In this document: one piece after another, positions 1-8,649 of the stretch
Layout: each line of letters begins with the position of its first letter
Position numbering within the stretch: the first letter of the stretch is position 1
NCBI GenBank assembly: GCA_003584705.1
Contig: AP018536.1
Span: forward strand, 3,162,001-3,226,000
Direction of reading: 5' to 3'
Origin: Lachnospiraceae bacterium GAM79
Lineage (GTDB): Bacteria > Bacillota > Clostridia > Lachnospirales > Lachnospiraceae
Length of the DNA stretch: 64,000 nt
Program-made: the position numbers and the translations under genes
The notes under the pieces: model-generated
What the model saw: the letters and a program-made list of their open reading frames with translations, nothing else
Databases searched by the model: none
Told to the model about the DNA's origin: nothing

Positions 1-922
1 GATGATCTTCCGGGAAAATGTCATATACCGTAAGCTCCACCGGAGAGACTTCGATTCTGTCCAGCCCGAAGCCCGCTGCATTTGTTTCGCCTATCTCTAT
101 TACCTGCATTTCCTTATCGCTCTGGGAGACTGAAAGCTCCGGGAATTTCCAGCTTCCGTGTACTGTCTCTTTGGAAGCCCCCTTCGGATATAGGAAAAAA
201 TACGGGATTTCCAACTGCAGGGACATTTCTTCCGGAATCTCTTCATAATATCCCTGATCCCCTGTCTGGATCGATTTGTAATCGATGCGGACCAGTCCCA
301 GAAAAGTATGTTTATCTACAAGCTGCCCCAAAAGCACCCTGCCCCCGTGTACCGGATCGCCGCTTCGGAAGGAATACTCCTCCAGCGTTGCGATCATGAT
401 CTGACTTTTTCCGTCGCTGTCCGCTGACATCTCCGGGAATCCCTCTTCGCTCTCCATTTTTACCCCCAGGAAAATTGCCTGGTTCGTGGTATAATAATCC
501 GTCAGCGTAATAGTATACCCCTGATCCGATGTCTGATACTGAGTCGATTCTGTAGCTTCCACACTGGTTTCCGTACTTTGGATTCCAATGGCCCCAGTAT
601 TGTTGTCCCCAGCCTCTTCTCTCTCCCCGGCATTGCATTTTCCTTGCCCTGTTGGTACCAGCGTCACAATTTCTTCTGTCGGAATCTCCTGGAACCCCAG
701 CAGCTCCTGTACCCGTTCTATCACGCTGCCGATCAGAGGCAGTTCTTTTGCCAACGCTGGATTTGCCCCGCAAAATCCGATAGCGACTACCATCGCTGCA
801 GCCACGGTTCCCCACTGCACAAATCTTTTTTTTCGGTTCTGTCTCTTTTTCTTTTCTGCATTTTCCCGGACGATTCCGTATGCTTCTTCTATTTTGTTGT
901 CAATCAATGTACTGTTCATCAT
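1..922 (-). CDS. Anti-sigma-factor-like membrane protein (DUF4179-type), 3' end outside window
   Basis: The frame is open from an ATG at 922 to the window edge, about 307 codons without a stop. The start is set by an AGGAGAAGGG ribosome site. Residues 1-30 are basic and cytoplasmic, followed by one membrane segment (GTVAAAMVVAIGFCGANPA) and an ELPLIGSVIERVQELLG stretch, which is the usual start of DUF4179 proteins. The rest is predicted extracytoplasmic. It lies 19 nt behind an ECF sigma gene, so it is probably the cognate anti-sigma factor, tethering the sigma factor at the membrane. Family from pattern memory; regulatory role inferred from context. Confidence 0.75.
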   Translation of the reverse strand, partial: MMNSTLIDNKIEEAYGIVRENAEKKKRQNRKKRFVQWGTVAAAMVVAIGFCGANPALAKELPLIGSVIERVQELLGFQEIPTEEIVTLVPTGQGKCNAGEREEAGDNNTGAIGIQSTETSVEATESTQYQTSDQGYTITLTDYYTTNQAIFLGVKMESEEGFPEMSADSDGKSQIMIATLEEYSFRSGDPVHGGRVLLGQLVDKHTFLGLVRIDYKSIQTGDQGYYEEIPEEMSLQLEIPYFFLYPKGASKETVHGSWKFPELSVSQSDKEMQVIEIGETNAAGFGLDRIEVSPVELTVYDIFPEDH

Positions 923-941
923 GACCCTTCTCCTTTCCTGC

Positions 942-1430
942 CTACATCTGCGATCTCAGCTGCTCTCTGCCTCGGTGAATTTTACTCTTCACTGTATTTT
1001 CATTCATATGTAGCAGCTGTGCGATCTCTCCTATGGAAAACTGTTCCCCATAATACATCTGGAAGATCAGTCTGCTGTCCTCCGGCAGAGTTCTCAACAG
1101 ATCATTGAATTCCAGATCCGTACTGAAATCATAGAACTGTGAAGCTTCCTCCGCCCCGTTCATGGGAACCGTCCGACTCCTGTGCCGTCTCATTGCAATA
1201 CATTGGTTGATCAGAATACGGATCAGCCAGGTTCTGAAATATTCAGCTCTTCGTAAAGTATCCAGCTTTTCAAAAGCTGAAAGTATGGTCTCCTGCATGG
1301 CATCGGCAACATCCTCTTCATTTCCCAGATAAGCGAATGCGATCCGTATCATGCTTTGCCTGTTCTGTTCCATCAGAGCGATGAATGCTTCCGCGTCTCC
1401 TTTTTTTGCTTTTTTCACCAGTTTCTCCAT
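942..1430 (-). CDS. ECF-type RNA polymerase sigma factor
   Basis: 162 residues, the normal length for an ECF sigma. Region 2 is at about 10-75 (AFAYLGNEEDVADAMQETIL, then FRTWLIRILINQC). Region 4 is at about 105-160, with a helix-turn-helix ending FSIGEIAQLLHMNENTVKSK. It would redirect RNA polymerase to a small stress or envelope regulon. The start follows CGGGAGGAACC. It is cotranscribed with the membrane protein just downstream, the usual sigma/anti-sigma pair. The upstream region holds a perfect CATCCGGCCGGATG palindrome near 1448-1461, possibly regulatory. Confidence 0.9.
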   Translation of the reverse strand: MEKLVKKAKKGDAEAFIALMEQNRQSMIRIAFAYLGNEEDVADAMQETILSAFEKLDTLRRAEYFRTWLIRILINQCIAMRRHRSRTVPMNGAEEASQFYDFSTDLEFNDLLRTLPEDSRLIFQMYYGEQFSIGEIAQLLHMNENTVKSKIHRGREQLRSQM

Positions 1431-1562
1431 GGTTCCTCCCGTTCTTCATCCGGCCGGATGCCTTGCAAGGTATTTTGTGTTCACATACATTAGATAAGCA
1501 TATCGTATTTTCGGTTGCAGAAAAAAATTTTTTTCCATAAAAAGTTTTTCCATAAAATAGTA

Positions 1563-1594
1563 AACAGCTTCCGAAGTTTCCTTCGAAAGCTGTT
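1563..1594 (-). terminator. Intrinsic terminator of the AcnX operon
   Basis: 14-bp arms (AACAGCTTTCGAAG read on the minus strand) flank a GAAA loop, 16 nt past the AcnX small-subunit stop. The single mismatch is a G-U pair only in the minus-strand transcript, which supports this orientation. T-rich sequence follows. Confidence 0.75.
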
Positions 1595-1610
1595 CTTAAA
1601 GCTATTTGAA

Positions 1611-2054
1611 CTATTCCACTACTACCGTACCGTCTTCTTTTACGGTAATATTCATGTCATCCTTCACATATTCCAGGAACTCTTCCCCCAGGCTGTCAAT
1701 GACAGGCATCTGCACATTGTCAAGCCACACATCTGCCAGAATGGCTCCGGCTGCTGCCAGTGAATCAATAGGTTCGGAAAACAGCATACATCCCGGCTGT
1801 CTGTTCATGGAGCAAGCACAGTAAAGTACCAGTCCGCCGGTGGTAGATCCTATGGTCGTCGGCAGGCACAGGGCTTTGCCCGCCATCTGTTTACCATAGA
1901 GGTCGGGGTTATTCTGATCTCCGCAGGTTGCTTTTTTATCGCCGAACTGTAATGCCTTCTGGAAAGATGCCAGTGTGTTCAGACCCCCGTGAGATACCAG
2001 TGCCTTGGCTGTTACGGTTCCGGAGGCTACGATTCTTCCTTTAAATTCTTTCAT
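1611..2054 (-). CDS. Aconitase X swivel-domain (small) subunit
   Basis: 147 residues matching the DUF126/AcnX swivel domain: KGRIVASGTVTAKALVSHGG at the N-terminus and GKALCLPTTIGSTTGGLVLY in the middle, with the TIGSTT loop typical of the aconitase-like swivel. It overlaps the large-subunit gene by 4 nt (ATGA), so the two are translationally coupled. Two-subunit AcnX enzymes are known as cis-3-hydroxy-L-proline dehydratases in bacteria and phosphomevalonate dehydratases in archaea. Which substrate applies here cannot be read from sequence; hydroxyproline is the better guess for a bacterium. Confidence 0.85.
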   Translation of the reverse strand: MKEFKGRIVASGTVTAKALVSHGGLNTLASFQKALQFGDKKATCGDQNNPDLYGKQMAGKALCLPTTIGSTTGGLVLYCACSMNRQPGCMLFSEPIDSLAAAGAILADVWLDNVQMPVIDSLGEEFLEYVKDDMNITVKEDGTVVVE

Positions 2055-3331
2055 CTGTCCGTTCCTCCCTTCGTGATCTGCTCTAAGATCTCAGCATCGG
2101 TATAATATCTTGCGCTGGTGTAGGTCCGCAGCTTGTTACTGGAAGTAATGACCGGCATCTTCTCGCTGAGAGGATTATTCATATACATTAACGGGCAGAT
2201 ATAGGAAGTAATGACTCCCGTTGCCTTTAACGTCTCCGCATAAGGGGTCTCCTGAAATTTTTTCAATACCGCAGGTGCCGCTGTAAATACGGTAGGAATA
2301 CATACTCTGGTTCTACCGGCTTCTTTCAGGCTCCGAGAGACTTTTTCCGTCCAGTCGATGAGCTGCTGTAAACTCATATGGGGACATCCCATGAAACACA
2401 GCTTCGGCTTGGCATCCTTCTTTTTCCAGATCACCGGATAGCTCTCATAGACCCTCTGAAGTTCCGCATCATCTACTACATAGACCTTTGCATCCTCCGC
2501 AATCAGGTCTTTTCCGTATTTTACAGCCTCCGGAGTGATATTTTCCACATGGTACAGACCTACCGCACCGTTGGAAGCAGTCGCTGCGCCAAAATCCTTC
2601 AGATAGGTTTTCGCAGCATCATCCAGTTCACCACCCAGCCATTTGTCCAGTCCTACGATATAGGGAACATCCGCCATGACCTTCATACCAATGGCTGATC
2701 CCAGCAGCTGTGCTTCCGGCTTCTTCGTTGTCTCGATCTTCACGATCCAGGTGGCTTTTCTGCCCTCATCCGTTAACAGACCGAAACGGGGCACATAGCC
2801 CACTACCGAACCCATGAGGTCAATGATACCGGAATTACGATTGCATCTTGCTCCCAATACGGAGTTGGCATAGACCACTGCAGAAGATTCAGACCATGAC
2901 AACACCTCTCCCATGGCCGGGGTATTTCCCACTTCATCCATGTAACAGGTGCAGGTATATGCATCTTTTTCCATGATGCCCAGCTGGGTCAGCTGTTTCT
3001 CGTAGTCATCCTGCTTGGAGTACATGAAATTCTTGAACACAAAATCCTGTAAAAAAGAGCTTGGCACATTGGGATCCAGTGGTCTCGGATCGGCGGAAAA
3101 TTTCTGTTTGGATACATTGCCGGATTCGATCAGCTGATTCATCAGTTCATACACCGGCGCCAGTGCTTTCAATCCGAAAGAGGTTACCAGATGGTTGTAT
3201 TTACTGGTCACAGGCACCATACCGTCCGCACCGAACAGCTCGCCGTAGCGCACCAGCGTCTGCATGACCTTCGCCAGGGTCGCTCCCTGTTTTCCATCAT
3301 ATATTTCCTGTTGTTCTTTTGTTAAGTTCAT
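2051..3331 (-). CDS. Aconitase X catalytic (large) subunit
   Basis: 426 residues matching the AcnX catalytic domain (DUF521). Family landmarks are LTKEQQEIYDGKQG at the start, GARCNRNSGIIDLMGSVVG with a cluster-region Cys in the middle, and FMGCPHMSLQQLIDW with a second Cys-Pro-His. It should dehydrate a hydroxy acid using a metal or Fe-S centre. The start is supported by AAAGGGAGGG upstream. It is cotranscribed with an Fe-S flavoenzyme 14 nt upstream and the small subunit downstream, suggesting dehydration followed or preceded by a flavin-dependent reduction. Substrate unproven. Confidence 0.85.
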   Translation of the reverse strand: MNLTKEQQEIYDGKQGATLAKVMQTLVRYGELFGADGMVPVTSKYNHLVTSFGLKALAPVYELMNQLIESGNVSKQKFSADPRPLDPNVPSSFLQDFVFKNFMYSKQDDYEKQLTQLGIMEKDAYTCTCYMDEVGNTPAMGEVLSWSESSAVVYANSVLGARCNRNSGIIDLMGSVVGYVPRFGLLTDEGRKATWIVKIETTKKPEAQLLGSAIGMKVMADVPYIVGLDKWLGGELDDAAKTYLKDFGAATASNGAVGLYHVENITPEAVKYGKDLIAEDAKVYVVDDAELQRVYESYPVIWKKKDAKPKLCFMGCPHMSLQQLIDWTEKVSRSLKEAGRTRVCIPTVFTAAPAVLKKFQETPYAETLKATGVITSYICPLMYMNNPLSEKMPVITSSNKLRTYTSARYYTDAEILEQITKGGTDR

Positions 3332-3345
3332 TGATTTCCCTCCCT

Positions 3346-5400
3346 TTAAATCTTCATGGCAACTTCATAAGCGCGCCATACGACACTTCGCAGATTGCCT
3401 ACACCGTCACAGTCACCTACCAGGCTGACATTGCTGCCCTTCGGTGCCAGTGGATTGGGAATGTATCCTGCGGAGCTGATCACACTGTCACAGGGAATTG
3501 TGATCTCTTTTCCGGAAGCATCCTTGCATACGATGCTGTCATCCTTTACTTCCTGCAGCGTAGTTTCCAGATATACGGGCACTTTTTTCCAGGCGAACCA
3601 CTCTCTCAGATAGGAGCTGTTGGCCAGGCATACTCCGGTCTGGGCGATGAGATCGTTTTTCATCTCTACGATTACAGGCTGTTTGCCCTGCAGAGCCAGT
3701 TCATAAGCAATCTCACAGCCGGTGAGTCCGCCGCCGATGACGGCAACCTTTTCTCCTACGAGAGTACCGGTAAGGTATTCGCATGCCTCAACCATCTTCT
3801 CATGACCGGGCACTTTTTTCAGTACTCTGGGCACTGCTCCGGTAGCGATGATCACGGGAGCACCGGCAAACGGGGCGATACTCTCCACTTTTTCATTGTA
3901 ATGAATCTCAATTTTCAGATCTACCATCTGCTTCCGATACCAGGTCAGAAGATCCCGCAGTTTTCCCTTATAGCTTTCCGCACTGGCAGCAATAAAGGTT
4001 CCGCCCAGGTGATCTGTCTGCTCGTGAATCACCGGCTCGTGTCCCCGCAGCTTCAGTACTCTGGCAGCCTCCATGCCGCCGATACCGCCACCGATAATAT
4101 GTACCTTCTTCGGGCTGGTGGTCGGTACGATCTTGTGCTTCTCCCACTGCATGGTCTCGGCATTTACCGCACAGCGTGCCAGATGCAGGGAATCGGATAA
4201 TGCCTGATCATTTGGAACTCCCTTATAGTGACACATGTTGAAGCAGCCGTTGTGGCACAGAATACAGGGACGGATGTCGTCCTCCCTATCATTCATCAGC
4301 TTGGTCACCCATTCCTGGTCTGCCAGGAACTGTCTGGCGAATCCGGCACCGTCAATTTTTCCGTCAGCAATGGCAGCCGCAGCCGTCTCCGGATCCATAC
4401 GTCCGGCGCATACCACAGGGATATCCACGAATTTACGGATATGCGCCACATCCTCCAGATTGCAGTTCTCCGGCATATAGATAGGGGGATGTGCCCAGTA
4501 CCAGGCATCATAGGTTCCGTTATCACAGTTCAGCATATCATAACCGGCATCCTGCAGATACTTTGCTGCTTTTTCGGATTCTGCCATATCACGGCCTGCT
4601 TCTGTGAAGCTTTCTCCGGGAAGTGCCCCCTCACGGAACCCCTTGGTCTTGGATTCCACGCTGTACCTAAGAGACACAGGAAAATCCTGCCCGCAGACTT
4701 TCTTGATCTCTTTTACGATCTCTACAGCAAAACGATATCTGTTTTCAAAAGATCCACCATATTCATCGGTTCGCTGATTCACATATTTTAAAGTAAACTG
4801 GTCCAGCAGATAGCCTTCATGTACCGCATGGATCTCCACACCGTCCACACCGGCATCCTTTAATAATTTTGCTGTCTTGCCGAATGCAGTGATGAACTCC
4901 TGAATCTCCTCCACGGTCATCTCCCGGGAAGGAACTTTATCTGACCAGCGGTTCGGAGACGGGCTGGGTGCGGCTGTGATCTTGTCGAGATCCATAAAAG
5001 GTTTCGCCAGTACCCGCAATGCCTTATTGGTGTACAGGGTCTCCATCATTTCACTGATGGTAAATGATCTGCCGAAACCTGCCGTCAGCTGGACGAACAG
5101 CTTTGCTCCTGTCTTGTGGAACTCCGGCATCCACTTTGCCAGATCCTCATACATTTTTTTCTTCTTATATAGCCACTGTCCGTACATGGGATTGTATACC
5201 GGCTGACATCCCGGAAGCACCAGACCGCAATTATTTTTCGCTACCTCCAGAATAAATTTCGCACCATCCTTGTCAAAATGGTTTACTTCCATCCATCCCA
5301 ACAGGTTTGTGCCACCCATGGATGTCAGAACAATGCGGTTCTTAATCTCGCAGTTTCCGATCTTCCACGGCGTAAACAACGGTTCCAACTGTTGTTTCAT
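3346..5400 (-). CDS. Old-yellow-enzyme family Fe-S flavoprotein oxidoreductase
   Basis: 684 residues from the ATG that follows AAAGGAGGAG. The N-terminal half is an FMN TIM barrel, with LDQFTLKYVNQRTDEYGGSF as the family signature. Four Cys for a 4Fe-4S cluster follow (CILCHNGC, then Cys near LARC). The C-terminal half has two Rossmann folds (IIGGGIGGMEAA and VIGGGLTGCEIA) for FAD and NAD(P)H. This is the layout of 2,4-dienoyl-CoA reductase, 2-enoate reductase and BaiCD-type enzymes. It heads the operon with AcnX, so it may reduce an unsaturated acid related to the AcnX product. Exact substrate unknown. Confidence 0.85.
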   Translation of the reverse strand: MKQQLEPLFTPWKIGNCEIKNRIVLTSMGGTNLLGWMEVNHFDKDGAKFILEVAKNNCGLVLPGCQPVYNPMYGQWLYKKKKMYEDLAKWMPEFHKTGAKLFVQLTAGFGRSFTISEMMETLYTNKALRVLAKPFMDLDKITAAPSPSPNRWSDKVPSREMTVEEIQEFITAFGKTAKLLKDAGVDGVEIHAVHEGYLLDQFTLKYVNQRTDEYGGSFENRYRFAVEIVKEIKKVCGQDFPVSLRYSVESKTKGFREGALPGESFTEAGRDMAESEKAAKYLQDAGYDMLNCDNGTYDAWYWAHPPIYMPENCNLEDVAHIRKFVDIPVVCAGRMDPETAAAAIADGKIDGAGFARQFLADQEWVTKLMNDREDDIRPCILCHNGCFNMCHYKGVPNDQALSDSLHLARCAVNAETMQWEKHKIVPTTSPKKVHIIGGGIGGMEAARVLKLRGHEPVIHEQTDHLGGTFIAASAESYKGKLRDLLTWYRKQMVDLKIEIHYNEKVESIAPFAGAPVIIATGAVPRVLKKVPGHEKMVEACEYLTGTLVGEKVAVIGGGLTGCEIAYELALQGKQPVIVEMKNDLIAQTGVCLANSSYLREWFAWKKVPVYLETTLQEVKDDSIVCKDASGKEITIPCDSVISSAGYIPNPLAPKGSNVSLVGDCDGVGNLRSVVWRAYEVAMKI

Positions 5401-5641
5401 TGTAACTCCTCCTTTGCCTTCTCTCTTGCTTACCCCATTACACAATCTTATAATAACACATTTTAATAGTATTCCCCTGATAACTCATTCCCTGGAATAA
5501 AATTCTTCACCGGTTTCCAGACAAATGCCCTGCATGAACCAGAATGTACTGCTATCCATTTAACGACCGTTCTGCATACGCTTCAAAATTTCAGAACATC
5601 ATTTCGTTCTTCTCCTGTAAACTTCCCTCATGTTTTGTTGC

Positions 5642-5679
5642 GTTGTCAACAACTTCTTTATTGTAACAAACATGTTACA
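5642..5679. promoter_or_regulatory. Two inverted repeats downstream of CapA and upstream of the flavoenzyme operon
   Basis: GTTGT-CA-ACAAC (5642-5653) and TGTAACA-AACA-TGTTACA (5662-5679) lie between the CapA-like stop and the flavoenzyme start. They could be a regulator site for the AcnX operon or part of the CapA terminator. No clear sigma-A box was found next to them. The rest of 5401-5641 shows nothing I can name. Confidence 0.35.
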
Positions 5680-5685
5680 GTTTGT

Positions 5686-6960
5686 CTACTCTGCCTTCCA
5701 GAGATCTCCCCATATGGAATCACACAAATTGACACAGTATTCTCTGGAAAACTCCGGATCCTGCGAAACGATCTCATTTTCCTCTGCCAGTTCTTCCGGA
5801 TAATCCTCCAGAAAATATGTTGTCACACCTTCGGGACCGGAAGCCACATGACTGATCATCGGTTTCACCCCATAGTCTGCGATCTCCACCTCTCCATGAT
5901 CATTTTTCATAATCGTTACCTCTGCCATGCCGCCCACCATGCGGTTAGCGACTCCCTCTCCGGTGCCGGAGGTCCAGTTCACGAAATTTCCCAGCGAATA
6001 ATACACAAGCATTTCATGCTCGCTCGCTTCATCTGTCACCCATTCTATGGGTTCAATGACATGCGGGTGGGTACCCAGGATCAGATCCGCACCGTTTTCC
6101 GCGAATATCTTGGTCCATTTCTCCTGCGAAGCATCTGATGTCAGCCTGTACTCCGTTCCCCAGTGCGGACATACGATGGTGAAATCCGCCAGTTCCTCTG
6201 CCCTCTGAATATCTGCCGCCACCTGTTCCTCATTCAAAAGATCCACCGCATAGGGCATATCCGCCGGCAGAGAAATTCCGTTGGTTCCGTAAGTGTAATT
6301 CAGGACTGCAATCCGCATGTCTCCCAGCTCAATGATCGATGGGTCTGCGCCACAGGAAGTGGAGGTATCCGCAGTATCATGAATGCCAAGAACAGTGATC
6401 TGCGGGTATTCGTCCCTCCAGTACTCCGCACAGTTTACCAGCCCCGCACGCCCCTTGTCCATAGCATGGTTCGTGGCATGACAGATGATATCGAATCCTG
6501 CTCCCACCAATGAATCGCAGAGACTGTAATCCGCATTGAAGCAGGGATACCCGGAGATTCCAAGATCCGCACCGCCTATGATCACCTCCTGGTTCACCAG
6601 AGCAAGATCTGCCGCAGCAATCTCCTCTTTTGTATGGGAAAACAGCGAATCATAGTCGTAACTTCCATCCGGCCGCAGACAGCTTTCCTCCACCGGAGTG
6701 TGAAGCAGTACATCCCCTACCATGATGATTTTGTACTCTGGGGTGGCTTCCGATAGCTGGTCGGAAGATGGCTGGATTGCATCCTGCGTTTCTGTTTCTA
6801 TTACAATAGTTCCTGTTGTACTGACAATATTTTCATTCGTTACTGTATTGTCCTCAGACACCATCTCAGTCTTCGCACAGCCGAACAATAAAAAAAAGTT
6901 CCCTATACAAATATAAAACATTATTGTTTTTCTTAAAGTCAAAAATCTTCTATCTGCCAT
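5686..6960 (-). CDS. CapA-family lipoprotein (metallophosphoesterase-like)
   Basis: 424 residues. The N-terminus has a hydrophobic stretch and a lipobox (LLFGC, Cys about 28), so the protein is probably exported and lipid-anchored. The CapA/PgsA core begins YKIIMVGDVLLHTPV, and the metal-site motifs GFDIICHATNHAMD, CPHWGTEY and ILGTHPHVIEPIEW follow in family order. CapA proteins are linked to poly-gamma-glutamate synthesis, but no capB or capC is near, so the role is open; many Firmicutes carry orphan CapA-like lipoproteins. A later ATG at MFYICIG is a possible alternative start. Confidence 0.85.
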   Translation of the reverse strand: MADRRFLTLRKTIMFYICIGNFFLLFGCAKTEMVSEDNTVTNENIVSTTGTIVIETETQDAIQPSSDQLSEATPEYKIIMVGDVLLHTPVEESCLRPDGSYDYDSLFSHTKEEIAAADLALVNQEVIIGGADLGISGYPCFNADYSLCDSLVGAGFDIICHATNHAMDKGRAGLVNCAEYWRDEYPQITVLGIHDTADTSTSCGADPSIIELGDMRIAVLNYTYGTNGISLPADMPYAVDLLNEEQVAADIQRAEELADFTIVCPHWGTEYRLTSDASQEKWTKIFAENGADLILGTHPHVIEPIEWVTDEASEHEMLVYYSLGNFVNWTSGTGEGVANRMVGGMAEVTIMKNDHGEVEIADYGVKPMISHVASGPEGVTTYFLEDYPEELAEENEIVSQDPEFSREYCVNLCDSIWGDLWKAE

Positions 6961-7049
6961 TTTTCTACCTTTTCACTGATTTTTCTGTATTTTTTTCTTC
7001 TTACTATGTCCCATTATAACATACCTATGATTTCGGGGTCAAAAGCCCC

Positions 7050-7165
7050 CGACTTTGATGCCTACGGATTGCTCCGTGCTATGCACTCCCACGTCTCCGC
7101 TCCGCTTCGGTCCGTGCTAAACATGTGCCACTGGCACATAGCACCCTACCCTCTATTCGCATATC
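7050..7165. repeat. Palindrome-bearing intergenic repeat, candidate
   Basis: This GC-rich stretch in an AT-rich spacer holds a perfect 17-bp palindrome at 7123-7139 (ATGTGCCA-C-TGGCACAT), preceded by a purine/pyrimidine-skewed segment. It resembles a dispersed intergenic repeat and shares CTGGCACATA with the 53-bp tandem repeat near 8.2 kb. It may also end the transcript of the gene at 7241. Confidence 0.35.
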
Positions 7166-7240
7166 GTGGGATTATCAGCATATATGATCAGAAACTGTTT
7201 GATTATATGGGATTGATTTGCTTCCTTTTTCAGACATCTT

Positions 7241-8044
7241 TTATGTACTAAATATTTGATTGATGAGATTTTCCACACTCATTGTGTTTAGACTGTATTT
7301 TTCTGATTCAAATGTATATATAATGTCTCTACCTTGTATAAACCCATTCTTGGCGTAAATGTCTATTTTTTTCATAGCTTTCTGACAGTAAATCGGATCT
7401 GTCATCATTCCCAAATGCTCCCATAAAATCGTTTTACGATCTGCTAACCGCAGGCATGTAAAATCCGGATATATCATTCCCAATCCCTTTAGGTTTATAG
7501 GACATTCATACTTGTATGGGATATTTTTATGGTACAACATATCTGCAATGATCTTTTCTGACTTTGATCTGACTCTTTCTTTCTTTTCTGTGTAGATTTC
7601 CGCCTGTCCTTCTGCAAAATCTTTACCTGAATATATTTTTGCTGACCACTGATTCACATATTCCTTATCCGATATTATCCTCGCATCCACCATTTTTTTC
7701 CTAGATGGACTCATTCTGTCATAGACACTATATAGTTCTTCTACCTGTACTATTTCTTGTTTTTCATATTTTTTAATAATATTTTGTATATTCTTTAATT
7801 GCTTTTCTACCTCTGACAGCAATTTTTCATCATAATTTCGTTGTGCAAGCTTACCTGCCAATTCAAAATCAGATTTTCGCAGATATTTTCCATTTGGATA
7901 GGATGTTCTAGTTTCAGCAGAGTCCAAATAATATTGCTCAACTCCTCTGCAGTTAATTATTTTCAGATTGCCTAAAGGTGCATTCTGTATACTCGTTTCC
8001 AAATTTTGTTTCAAATCCCTTAGCCAATGTTCTCTTTTTAGCAA
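7241..8044 (-). CDS. PD-(D/E)XK nuclease-like protein, possibly 5'-damaged
   Basis: 267 residues from a TTG at 8044. No in-frame ATG exists before the upstream stop near 8113, so the start is uncertain. The C-terminal half looks like a restriction-endonuclease-type fold: a Glu in KSEKIIADML (about 162), then IYPDFTC and TILWEHLGM, i.e. E...D...E-x-H spacing. The N-terminal half is charged and probably helical (EVEKQLKNIQNIIKKYEKQ). Function unknown; such proteins are common singletons in Lachnospiraceae. A 53-bp tandem repeat abuts the 5' side and may have replaced the original start region. Confidence 0.6.
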   Translation of the reverse strand: MLKREHWLRDLKQNLETSIQNAPLGNLKIINCRGVEQYYLDSAETRTSYPNGKYLRKSDFELAGKLAQRNYDEKLLSEVEKQLKNIQNIIKKYEKQEIVQVEELYSVYDRMSPSRKKMVDARIISDKEYVNQWSAKIYSGKDFAEGQAEIYTEKKERVRSKSEKIIADMLYHKNIPYKYECPINLKGLGMIYPDFTCLRLADRKTILWEHLGMMTDPIYCQKAMKKIDIYAKNGFIQGRDIIYTFESEKYSLNTMSVENLINQIFST

Positions 8045-8137
8045 TTGTTCATATAGAAAGTCCTTTATAGCCTTTTCCTCCCGTTGTACATTTTTTTCAT
8101 TTATTGCTTTTCATTTAATCTGTATTTTTCTCTTTCT

Positions 8138-8413
8138 CGCATGTATTCTCTTGCCTCTGGCACATACCTATTTCATCTTTTTTCTGTTTCCGCATGTATT
8201 CCTTTGCCTCTGGCACATACCTATTTCATCTTTTTCCTTATTTCGCATGTATTCCTTTGCTTCTGGCACATACCTATTTCATCTTTTTTCTGTTTCCGCA
8301 TGTATTTCTTTACTTCTGGCACATACCTATTTCATCTTTTTTCTTATTTCGCATGTATTCTTTGCTTCTGGCACATACCTAATCCATAATTCTCCCCTCC
8401 CTCGCATGTATTT
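8138..8413. repeat. 53-bp tandem repeat, five copies plus a partial sixth
   Basis: CGCATGTATTC recurs at 8138, 8191, 8244, 8297, 8350 and 8403, exactly 53 bp apart. Each unit carries CTGGCACATACC and a pyrimidine-rich tail (TTTCATCTTTTT). Units differ at a few positions, so the array is not brand new. Because 53 is not a multiple of three, no frame keeps the same peptide across units. The 8414-8627 stretch after it is AT-rich with nothing I can name except the terminator listed next. Confidence 0.9.
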
Positions 8414-8620
8414 TACACGTTGCTCCTCATATATTTCCTATACATGTATAATTTTCACAAACTAACCTCTAAAAAAATAATGTTATTAAAGTAATAATTG
8501 AAATAAATATCTTGAAATATCCGACACAGAGCTGTGTCATTAAATGGTTAAAAGAAAAACTGATCTTTGAATTAATTTTTTGAATTATTATTCTGCGTTA
8601 CTATTCTGCGTTATTGTGTA

Positions 8621-8649
8621 AAAAAATGGGGAAGTACAAGTACTTCCCC
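8621..8649 (-). terminator. Former tuf terminator, left copy
   Basis: On the minus strand, arms GGGGAAGTAC/GTACTTCCCC with a TT loop are followed by ATTTTTTT (8621-8627), a classic intrinsic terminator. It lies in line with the tuf 3' remnant at 10360 once the insertion sequence is removed. The hairpin, without the T-run, is repeated at the other end of the insertion sequence (10307-10328). Confidence 0.8.

Noticed and set aside
5686..6960. Poly-gamma-glutamate capsule operon
   Set aside because: Only a CapA-like protein is present; no synthase genes are near.
8138..8413. CRISPR array
   Set aside because: The repeats are contiguous 53-bp units with no unique spacers and no cas genes nearby.
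7968..8465. Plus-strand repeat-rich proteins
   Set aside because: Open only because the tandem repeat lacks stops; the repeated peptide changes frame with each 53-bp unit.
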